Assembly (NCBI GenBank): GCA_044226535.1 | Contig: JBGAGT010000001.1 | Coordinates: 248,001-312,000 of the forward strand | From: VBCG01 sp044226535 | GTDB lineage: Bacteria > Pseudomonadota > Gammaproteobacteria > Burkholderiales > Casimicrobiaceae | Reading direction: 5' to 3' | Length of the DNA stretch: 64,000 nt | Shown: one piece after another, positions 43,461-50,942 of the stretch | Layout: the number at the start of each line of letters is the position of its first letter | Numbering within the stretch: position 1 is the first letter of the stretch | Notes under the pieces: generated by a model | The model's database searches: none | The model's input: the letters and a program-made list of their open reading frames with translations, nothing else | What the model was told of the DNA's origin: nothing | Made by a program: the position numbers and the translations under genes

Positions 43461-44980
43461 TGGGTGCGCGACGGATGCCCCGACTGGCGAGGGCGATGCT
43501 CCCCGGCGCGCTGGCGCTGCTCGTCGCGGCGTGCACCGTGGGTCCCGACTACCGGCGCCCCGACCCGCCCGCCTCGACGCGCTACGTGGCGGGCGTGCAG
43601 CCCGCCTCGATCGGGACGCCGGGCGCCGGGGACCGGGGCTTCGCCGGCGTGCAGCGCTTCGTCGACGCGGACGCGCTGCGCGCCGACTGGTGGGCGGTGT
43701 TCGCGAACCCCCGGCTCGACGCGCTGATCGCCGAGGCGCTCGCCGCGTCGCCGACGCTCGACGCGGCCAGGGCGCGCCTCGCCCGCGCGGCCGAGCTCGG
43801 GCGCGCGGGCGAAGCCGCCGCGTGGTGGCCGAGCGCGACCTTGCGCGCCGGCATCGAGCGCCAGCGCATCGATCCCGCGGTGATGGGCTTCCCGCAGGCG
43901 CCGAACCCGGGGCCCTTCACGATCTACGACGTGGGCGTCGACGTGTCCTACGACTTCGACGTCTTCGGCGGCACGCGCCGCGGCCTCGAGGCGCTCGCGG
44001 CCGACGTCGACTACGCGCGCTACGAGCTCGAGGCGGCGCAGCGGACGCTCGCCGCCAATGTCGTCGCCACCGCACTGCGCCAGGCCGTGGTCGCGGGCTC
44101 GATCGCCACGGTTCGCGACATCGCCGCCGCGCAGGCGGCGCATGCCGGCATCACGCGCAAGCGCTATGCGCTGGGCGCGGTCGCCGCCGTGGACGTCGCC
44201 GCCGACGAGGCCCTGCTCGCCGAGGTCGAGGCGCGGCTGCCGCCGCTCGAGGCGGAGCTCGCGCGGACCGCGCACCGCCTCGCCGTGCTCGCGGGGCGCG
44301 AGCCCGCGCAGCGCGCCGACGCGCCCTTCACGCTCGTGGAGTTCCGCCTGCCGCCCGAGCTGCCGCTGGCGCTGCCCGCCGACGCGATCGCGCAGCGGCC
44401 GGACCTGCGCGCCAGCGAGGCGCTGCTGCAGCGCGCGAGCGCCGAGGTCGGCGTGGCCACGGCCAACCTCTACCCGAAGTTCATGCTGTCCGGAAGCGCG
44501 TCGTCGGCGCGCACGTCGTTCGACGACCTCGCGCACAACCTCAACCTGTGGAGCATCGCCTTCAACCTCGCGCAGCCGCTGCTGCGCTGGGACGAGCTGC
44601 ACGCCGACCGGCGCGCCGCCATCGACGCCTACGACGCCGCGCGCGCCGAGCACCGCGAGCGCGTGCTGGCGGCGCTGCAGCAGGTCGCCGATGCGCTGCG
44701 CGCATTGGAGGCCGACGCCGCGCTGGTGGCCGCGCGCGCACGCCAGGACACCGCCGCCGCGCGCGTGGCGTCGATCACGCGCGAACGCCATGCCCTGGGT
44801 GGGGTGAGCGACCTCGAGCGCATCGACAGCGAGCGCCGACGCCTCGAGGCCGCGCTGGCCATGCTGGAAGCCGAGGGCGCGCGGCTTGCCGACACCGCCG
44901 CGCTGCTGGACGCGACGGGTGGCCCGCCGCTGGCGTCACCCCCCGCGCGCGTGCCGCCAGCGGCGAAGCCCGCGTCCTGA
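43460..44980 (+). CDS. outer membrane efflux channel lipoprotein (NodT/OprM family)
   Basis: A 506-residue TolC-like outer-membrane factor. The lipobox LLVAACTVGPDY and the DWWAVFANPRLDALIAEAL segment are diagnostic of the NodT subgroup. Two repeated helical halves follow (for example RQAVVAGSIATVRDIAAAQA, and later ALQQVADALRALEADAAL). It completes the efflux operon. It is convergent with the redoxin gene (13-nt gap). Confidence 0.93.
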   Translation: MGARRMPRLARAMLPGALALLVAACTVGPDYRRPDPPASTRYVAGVQPASIGTPGAGDRGFAGVQRFVDADALRADWWAVFANPRLDALIAEALAASPTLDAARARLARAAELGRAGEAAAWWPSATLRAGIERQRIDPAVMGFPQAPNPGPFTIYDVGVDVSYDFDVFGGTRRGLEALAADVDYARYELEAAQRTLAANVVATALRQAVVAGSIATVRDIAAAQAAHAGITRKRYALGAVAAVDVAADEALLAEVEARLPPLEAELARTAHRLAVLAGREPAQRADAPFTLVEFRLPPELPLALPADAIAQRPDLRASEALLQRASAEVGVATANLYPKFMLSGSASSARTSFDDLAHNLNLWSIAFNLAQPLLRWDELHADRRAAIDAYDAARAEHRERVLAALQQVADALRALEADAALVAARARQDTAAARVASITRERHALGGVSDLERIDSERRRLEAALAMLEAEGARLADTAALLDATGGPPLASPPARVPPAAKPAS

Positions 44981-44993
44981 AGGCGCCGCCGCC

Positions 44994-45668
44994 TCAGTAC
45001 TTGACCGAGCAGCCGTAGGGCTGGGTGCTCGCGACCTTGACGGGCTGGCCGGCCATCGCCTCCGTAAGCGCGGCCTGCACGAAGTTGTCGGTGGGGCTGT
45101 GCGACGAGGCGCGCGCCGAGCGGTGGTCGTCGATCGCGCCGTCGTAGACGACCTTGCCCGCGGGATCGATGACGAACATCTGCGGCGTGGTGCGCGCGGC
45201 GTAGGCGCGGCCGGTGGCGCTGCTCGCGTCGATCAGCACGGCCTTCTGCGCCGCGCCGCGCTCGCCCATCCACGCGGTCATCTGCGTGCCGGTCTTGAAC
45301 TCGGGGTGCGATTGGCGGGTGGAGTTGATCGACAGCCACACCACGCCCTTGTCGCCCCAGGTCTTCTGCAGCTGCTGCATCGACTTGCCGTCGTAGTGCG
45401 ACTGCACGAACGGGCAATCGGGGTTGGTCCACTCGAGCACCACGTACTTGCCGCGGAAGTCGGCGAGCTTGACGGTCTTGCCCGAAGCGTCGGCGAGCGT
45501 GAAATCGGGTGCCGCGGACCCGGCGCGCTGCGCCTGCACGGCGGGCGCCGCCAGTGCAAGCGCCACGACGGCCGATGCCAGCGCAAGCGTACGGGCGCCG
45601 CGCGGCAGCGCGGCGATCGTCTGAAGCCCGGCGGCCGGCGCTTCGATCGTTGCGGAACGGATGCTCAT
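44994..45668 (-). CDS. exported redoxin-domain (thioredoxin-like) protein
   Basis: A 224-residue protein with an N-terminal signal (LALASAVVALALAAPAVQA) and a redoxin/AhpC-TSA-like domain (APDFTLADASGKTVKLADFRGKYVVLEW). The active-site region NPDCPFVQSHYD has only one cysteine where thioredoxins have CxxC, so peroxidase or regeneration chemistry is more likely than disulfide exchange. A further cysteine lies near the C-terminus (YGCSVKY). It is the gene after dsbD, separated by a REP-like element, and probably works in the same envelope redox pathway. Confidence 0.8.
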   Translation of the reverse strand: MSIRSATIEAPAAGLQTIAALPRGARTLALASAVVALALAAPAVQAQRAGSAAPDFTLADASGKTVKLADFRGKYVVLEWTNPDCPFVQSHYDGKSMQQLQKTWGDKGVVWLSINSTRQSHPEFKTGTQMTAWMGERGAAQKAVLIDASSATGRAYAARTTPQMFVIDPAGKVVYDGAIDDHRSARASSHSPTDNFVQAALTEAMAGQPVKVASTQPYGCSVKY

Positions 45669-45712
45669 GTTCGGACTCCCTTCGCGGGCAGGGTTACGGG
45701 AGGAATTCCCGT

Positions 45713-45739
45713 GTGGATCCCCGCTTTCGCGGGGATGAC
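45713..45739. repeat. dispersed palindromic repeat (REP-like), copy 5
   Basis: Copy of the GGATCCCCGCTTTCGCGGGG palindrome in the spacer between dsbD and the redoxin gene, in the same orientation as the copy at 39871. Confidence 0.85.
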
Positions 45740-45750
45740 AACGGGCGATG

Positions 45751-47964
45751 CTAGAGCGTGGCGAGCGCGTCGAGCACCACCGCAGGCGTGAGAATCTCGG
45801 GGAGCAGCAAAGGTTCCTTGCCGGGACGGTAAAGCACGTACACCGGCACGCCGTTGCGGCCCAGCGCGGCCAGCGCCGCGCCGATGCGGGCGTCGCGGCG
45901 CGTCCAGTCCGCGCGCAGCGTCTGCACATTGGCCTTGTCGAACGCGCGATCGACATCGGCGCGCGCCAGCGTGGTGCGCTTGTTCACCTGGCAGGTGACG
46001 CACCAGGCCGCGGTGAAGTCGACGAACACCGGGCGACCGCCGGCGACGGCCTCGCGCGCCCCCGCCTCGCTCCACGGCATCCAGCGCCCCTCGGCCGTCG
46101 CGGGCGCGGCCGCCGTCGCGTCGACGCGCTCGTGCACCAGCAGCGGAACTGCCACCGCCACGGCCGCGATCGCGCCGATGACCGCGGCGATCGAGAAGCC
46201 GCGGCCCGCGCCGGCCTTGCGCACGCCGAAGGCCCACAACGCGAAGCCCATCGCCACCAGCACCAGCGCGAGGCGCAGCACCGCGTCGTTGTCGAGCTGC
46301 GCACCCAGCACCCAGGCGAGCCAGGCCACGGTGGCGTACAGCGGGAAGGCGAGCAGCTGCTTCAGCCGCAGCATCCACGCGCCGGGCCGCGGCAGGGCAC
46401 GCTGCCAGGCGGGGAACCACGCGAGCAGCAGGTAGGGAAGCGCCATGCCGATGCCCAGCGCCACGAAGATCGCCAGCGTCGCGGCGATGGACTGCGACAG
46501 CGCGAAGCCCAGCGCGGCACCCATGAAGGGCGCCGTGCAGGGCGAGGCCACGACCACCGCGAGGATCCCCGCGCCGAAGGCATCGACCGTGCGGTTGGCG
46601 CTCGACCACCCGCGCAGCCCCGCCGGCAACACCTGGCCGAACTCGAACACGCCGCTCAGGTTGAGAGCCAGCGCGAAGAACAGCAGCGCCAGCGCCGTCA
46701 CCACCGCGGGTGACTGCAGCTGGAAGCCCCAGCCGAGCTCCGCTCCCGCAGCGCGCGCCGCCACGAGCATCAGCGCGAGCGCGACGAAGGTGAGGACGAC
46801 GCCACCGGCGAAGGCCAACCCCTCGCGCCGCATCTGGCCGCGATCGTCGTGACGTTCGGCGAAGCCCAGCACCTTGATCGACAGGATCGGGAACACGCAG
46901 GGCATCAGGTTGAGGATCGCGCCGCCGAGGAAGGCGAACAGCGCGGCGAGCGCGAGTGTCATCGACGTGCCGCGCGCCCCCGACGGCGCCCCCTGCGCGT
47001 CCGGCGCCGCGCGGGCGGGTGTTGCCGGGCTGCCCGCCGCGACCGCCGGTGCTGCGGCGACATCGATCGCAGGCTTCGGCCCCGCGACCACGCCGCCCGT
47101 CAGCGCCAGGTCGACGGTGGCCGCGCCACGCCCGTCGAACACCGGCTTGTCGGCCACGACCAGGCCCGTCAGGCGCATGAAGCCGGGCTCGAGCAGGTAG
47201 GCGACGGGCAGCGCGAGCGACAAGGCGTCGCCCTGGCGCGCCAGGACTTGCGCCCCCGAAGGCTCGATGCGCCCGGGGTCGTCGGGATAGAAGCGTAGCC
47301 TGCCCGGATCCGACGTGCCGGCCGGCGGGACGAGCGTCAGCACGACGTTCTGCCCTTCGCCGCTCGCCGCGGCCTTCCACGCCGCGTCGAGCGGCCGCGG
47401 CAGGCCCGCGCGCGCGCGCTCGAGCGTCGCGCCATGGCGCGGGTCGGGAGAGGCGCTGGCCGCCACCGGCAAGGTCAGCGACAGGTCGGCGCCTTCGGGA
47501 ATGCAGGTCTCGCGGCACACCAGCCAGTCGGCACGCGCCGCCAGCGTGACCTCGCTGCCCAGCGTGGCACCCGCTGCGCTCGTCAGCGTGACGAGGTGGA
47601 ACGCGACGCCTTCGTAGCCGTAATTGGTGAGAGGGCCCACCGGCAGCGGCCGGGGCGGCAGCCATTCGATCGGTCCCGCCTGCACGCCTTGCGGAAGCTT
47701 CCACTCGAGCGTCGTCGGCAGCCCGGAGTCGCCCGGGTTGCGCCAGTAGGTGTGCCAGCCGGGCTCGAGCGTGAGCTTGAGCGCAACCAGGTTCTCGCTG
47801 CCCGGGACGAACGCCGTCGACGCGGCGACGAGCTCGGCCTCGACGTGGCCCGTCCTCACCGGTGCCGCGGACGCTCCCGACACCAGGGTCGCGCACAGCA
47901 AGGCCAGCCACACCGTGGCGCGCGCACGCGTGCCGGCTGCAGGGGATTCGTTTGTCGTCGCCAT
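45751..47964 (-). CDS. dsbD: thiol:disulfide interchange protein DsbD (ScsB-like N-terminus)
   Basis: DsbD carries electrons from cytoplasmic thioredoxin across the membrane to periplasmic acceptors such as DsbC. The 737-residue protein has a signal peptide, an N-terminal periplasmic domain with a Cys pair (WLVCRETCIPE), a membrane domain with the catalytic cysteines in MPCVFPILS and ASPCTAPFMG, about eight helices, and a C-terminal thioredoxin domain with CVTC in FTAAWCVTCQVNK. The long N-terminal domain is closer to ScsB-type DsbD than to E. coli DsbD. Its acceptor dsbC is at 22962-23801. Confidence 0.93.
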   Translation of the reverse strand: MATTNESPAAGTRARATVWLALLCATLVSGASAAPVRTGHVEAELVAASTAFVPGSENLVALKLTLEPGWHTYWRNPGDSGLPTTLEWKLPQGVQAGPIEWLPPRPLPVGPLTNYGYEGVAFHLVTLTSAAGATLGSEVTLAARADWLVCRETCIPEGADLSLTLPVAASASPDPRHGATLERARAGLPRPLDAAWKAAASGEGQNVVLTLVPPAGTSDPGRLRFYPDDPGRIEPSGAQVLARQGDALSLALPVAYLLEPGFMRLTGLVVADKPVFDGRGAATVDLALTGGVVAGPKPAIDVAAAPAVAAGSPATPARAAPDAQGAPSGARGTSMTLALAALFAFLGGAILNLMPCVFPILSIKVLGFAERHDDRGQMRREGLAFAGGVVLTFVALALMLVAARAAGAELGWGFQLQSPAVVTALALLFFALALNLSGVFEFGQVLPAGLRGWSSANRTVDAFGAGILAVVVASPCTAPFMGAALGFALSQSIAATLAIFVALGIGMALPYLLLAWFPAWQRALPRPGAWMLRLKQLLAFPLYATVAWLAWVLGAQLDNDAVLRLALVLVAMGFALWAFGVRKAGAGRGFSIAAVIGAIAAVAVAVPLLVHERVDATAAAPATAEGRWMPWSEAGAREAVAGGRPVFVDFTAAWCVTCQVNKRTTLARADVDRAFDKANVQTLRADWTRRDARIGAALAALGRNGVPVYVLYRPGKEPLLLPEILTPAVVLDALATL

Positions 47965-48120
47965 GGGGGGAGAACCTAGGATTGTGCCATTCCATTCCGC
48001 GCGGCCCCTGCCACCCGGACACGGCCTCCCCCCTTCGATCGGTTCGCGGCGCCGGCGTTCCGTGCCGGCGCCTCGCTTCCGGGGCCGCCGCGGGCTTCAG
48101 TCCCCGCGGGTCGCGTGCGT

Positions 48121-49989
48121 CTACTCGGCGAACTCGCGCAGTGCGCGGATCTGCGCAGCGATGTCCGCCACCGTCGCATCGCGGTGGAAGCTCGGGATGC
48201 GCACGCCGAACGCCTCGATCACGCGCAGCTGCAGGTCGGCGGCCATCATCGAATCGCCGCCCGCGAGGAAGAAGTCCTCGTCGCGCCCGGCACGATCGAC
48301 GCCGAGCATCTGCACGAAAAGGTGGGCGACCGCCGCCTCGACCGCGTCGCGCGGGGCCTCGAAGCCACGCGCCTGCGGCGCGAGCTGCATGGCCTCGCCG
48401 AGCCGCAGGCGGTCGACCTTGCCGCTCGAGGTGCGCGGCAGCTCGGCGACGAAGCGCATCGTGGGGGGCAGCATGTGCAGCGGCAGGCGCCTCGCCAGGT
48501 AACGCCGCACGGCCACCGGATCGCGCGGCACATCGTCGCGTGCCTCGATCCACGCGACCAGCCGCTTCGCGGCAGGATCGTCGGGATCGGCCTCCGCAGT
48601 GACCGCAACGGCGACGAGCCCCTCGAAGCCGGCCAGCGCGGCCTCGACCTCGGCGAGCTCCACGGTGTGGGCGCGGATCTTGACCCGCGTGCCCTCGCGG
48701 CCGACCACGTGCAGCCGGCCTTGCGCGTCGAAACGGCCGAGGTCGCCCGAGCGGTAGGTCCTGCCCAGGGGGTCGAGCGGATCCGGCGCGAACGCGCGCG
48801 CATCGAGCTCGGGCCGCCTCCAGTAGCCTGGGCTGACATGGCGGCTGTGCACCAGCAGGGCGCCGGTCTCGCCGGCCGCGGCGGGCGAACCGTCGGCGCG
48901 CACCACCTCGACGCGCACCCCTTCCGACGGCGTGCCGACCGGGATCGGCGCGCCGTCGGCGACCTCGCTGCCGTGGTCCAGGCGATTCTGCGCGATCAGC
49001 GTGATCTCGGTCGCCGAGAGCTGCGTCACGAACGCGCAGCGATCGGTGGTGTGCGACCGGTAGAGCACGAAATCGCCCGCGTAGGCAGGCTCGCCGTCGA
49101 GCTGCAGCACGCGCAGCGACGCAAAGCGGCGATCGTGCGCGATGCGCTTCGCCATCTCGCGGAACACCATCGGGAAGCTGTGCAGCAGCGTGACCGCCTC
49201 GCGGTCGATCCAGTCGGCGAGCCCCGCCACGCCTTCACGCTTGAGGTCGCGCACGCACAGCGTCGCGCCCAGCGCCATGGCGCGATACACGTCGCCCAGC
49301 GCCGCTGCATAGCCGATCGAGTACAGCAGCGATTGGCGGTCGCCGGGGCCGACCCCCACGCGGCGCCGGTAGGTGTCGGCGAAATGGAGCTGGTTGGCGT
49401 GCGTCTGGCGCACGCCCTTGGGAGCCCCGGTGGAGCCCGAGGTGTAGTAGACCTGCGCGACCTCGTCGACACGCACCGGCGCAAGCGGGCGCGGCGCGCA
49501 GCGCAGCGCTTGGTCGAGGTCGATCACCGCGCATCCGGCGGGCGCGAGACGCCGCGCGCGGTCGAGGGTCGGTCCGGCGGCGAGCACACCCGAGGGCTCG
49601 CAGTCGGCGAGCATGAAGCGCAGGCGCTCCTCGGGCTCGTCGGCGTCGAAGGGGACGTAGGCCGAGCCCTGGCGCGCGACGCCGAGGATGCCCTTGACCG
49701 CGCTCGCGCGGTCGTCCAGCAGCAGGCAGACGTTGCCGCGCCGGCCGCCGGCCGCGTCGGCGATCGCCGAGGCGATGGCGCTGGCGTCGAGATCGAGCGC
49801 ATGCCACGAGGTGCTGCCCGAGGCCGCGCGGATGGCGACGCCGTCGGGGTCGGCCTGCGCAAACGCCGCGAGGCGGCGTGCGACGGTGTCGTGCACTGCA
49901 TCGGCGTCGGCGGCAGCAGCGGCGTCGTTGGCGCCAGCGTGAGCGACGACGGCAACGGCAGCGGCATCCGGCGAGCGGGTCGCAGCCAT
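48121..49989 (-). CDS. NRPS-like adenylation-thiolation protein (A-T), gene 7 of operon
   Basis: A 622-residue protein with an adenylation domain (about 30-530) and a C-terminal carrier domain. Motifs: YYTSGSTGAPKGV (181-193), TYRSGDLGRFDAQG, VGREGTRVKIRAHTVELAEVEAAL, LPRTSSGKVDRLRL, and FFLAGGDSMMA with phosphopantetheine Ser580. The pocket position that is Asp235 in PheA falls at Ala228 by eye (GYAAALGDV), so an alpha-amino acid is unlikely as substrate. No condensation or thioesterase domain. The N-terminal 30 residues are Ala-rich. Its ATG overlaps the stop of the upstream Bug gene (TGATG). It is the last gene of the minus-strand operon. Confidence 0.9.
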   Translation of the reverse strand: MAATRSPDAAAVAVVAHAGANDAAAAADADAVHDTVARRLAAFAQADPDGVAIRAASGSTSWHALDLDASAIASAIADAAGGRRGNVCLLLDDRASAVKGILGVARQGSAYVPFDADEPEERLRFMLADCEPSGVLAAGPTLDRARRLAPAGCAVIDLDQALRCAPRPLAPVRVDEVAQVYYTSGSTGAPKGVRQTHANQLHFADTYRRRVGVGPGDRQSLLYSIGYAAALGDVYRAMALGATLCVRDLKREGVAGLADWIDREAVTLLHSFPMVFREMAKRIAHDRRFASLRVLQLDGEPAYAGDFVLYRSHTTDRCAFVTQLSATEITLIAQNRLDHGSEVADGAPIPVGTPSEGVRVEVVRADGSPAAAGETGALLVHSRHVSPGYWRRPELDARAFAPDPLDPLGRTYRSGDLGRFDAQGRLHVVGREGTRVKIRAHTVELAEVEAALAGFEGLVAVAVTAEADPDDPAAKRLVAWIEARDDVPRDPVAVRRYLARRLPLHMLPPTMRFVAELPRTSSGKVDRLRLGEAMQLAPQARGFEAPRDAVEAAVAHLFVQMLGVDRAGRDEDFFLAGGDSMMAADLQLRVIEAFGVRIPSFHRDATVADIAAQIRALREFAE

Positions 49990-50942
49990 CAGTCGAGCTT
50001 CAGCTTCGACGTCGCGGCGAGATCGCGGTAGCGCTCGAGCTCGGCACGCAGGCTCGCCAGGAATGCACCGGGTGTCGACGACACGGCCCGCAAGCCCCCG
50101 GATTCGATCGCGCGACGGTACTCGGGCTGCGCCGCGATCTGCGCGGCGGCCTGCGCCAGCGCCGCCACCACCGGGACCGGTGTCCCGGCGGGGGCGAACA
50201 GCCCGTACCAGATGTCCGCGCCGACGCCCGCGATGCCCGCTTCGGCGAGCGTCGGCACGGCGGGCAGCTGCGGCGAGCGTCGGTCGCTCGCCACGCCGAG
50301 TGCGCGCAGCGTGCCCGCCTCGAGCAGTGGCTGCGCCGAGGACATCGAGATCACGCCCAGGTCGACGTCGCGCGCCAGCAGCGCGCGCAAGGCGTCGGCC
50401 TCGCCGCGATAAGGCACCGCGAGGAGCGCGGTCCCCGTGCGCTGTTTGAACAGCTCCCCCACCACGCGCATGGTCGAGAGCGGGCCCACCGCGGCGAAGC
50501 TGACGCCGTCGGGCGCCGCGCGCGCCCGCGCGACCAGCGCCTCGAGGTCGGTGATCGGCGAGGCCGCGGGCACCACCAGCACCGGCTGGTCGATCACCAG
50601 CGGCGACACCGCAGCGAGGTCGTCCACGGCGTTCGGCCGCATCCCCGGATGGAACGCGAGGTCGATCACCGACGAGCCCGTGGTGACCAGCAGCACGCTG
50701 CCGTCGGCCGTCGCCTTGGCGACATGCTCGGTGGCGAGCCTGCCCGCGGCACCGGGCCGGTTCTCGACCACGACGGGACGGTCGAGCAGCGGCGCCAGCC
50801 GCTCCGCGAAAAGGCGCGCGATCCGGTCGACGCCGGCGCCCGCGGGTGTCGACACCACGAGCGTGACGGCGCGCTCCGCGGCAGATGTGTGCACGGGCGC
50901 CACGAGCGCCGCCAGCAGCACGACCGCCAGCGCCCGGCGCAT
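49989..50942 (-). CDS. Bug-family (TctC-like) periplasmic solute-binding protein, gene 6 of operon
   Basis: A 317-residue secreted binding protein of the Bug/TTT family, whose members bind mono-, di- or tricarboxylates or related compounds. It has a signal peptide (AVVLLAALVAPVHTSA) and typical segments: PAGAGVDRIARLFAERLAP, VVVENRPGAAGRLA, PNAVDDLAAVSP, VPYRGEADALRALLARDVDLG and PAVPTLAEAGI. No TctA/TctB membrane genes accompany it. It is sandwiched with TGATG overlaps between two NRPS-like genes. Confidence 0.92.
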   Translation of the reverse strand: MRRALAVVLLAALVAPVHTSAAERAVTLVVSTPAGAGVDRIARLFAERLAPLLDRPVVVENRPGAAGRLATEHVAKATADGSVLLVTTGSSVIDLAFHPGMRPNAVDDLAAVSPLVIDQPVLVVPAASPITDLEALVARARAAPDGVSFAAVGPLSTMRVVGELFKQRTGTALLAVPYRGEADALRALLARDVDLGVISMSSAQPLLEAGTLRALGVASDRRSPQLPAVPTLAEAGIAGVGADIWYGLFAPAGTPVPVVAALAQAAAQIAAQPEYRRAIESGGLRAVSSTPGAFLASLRAELERYRDLAATSKLKLD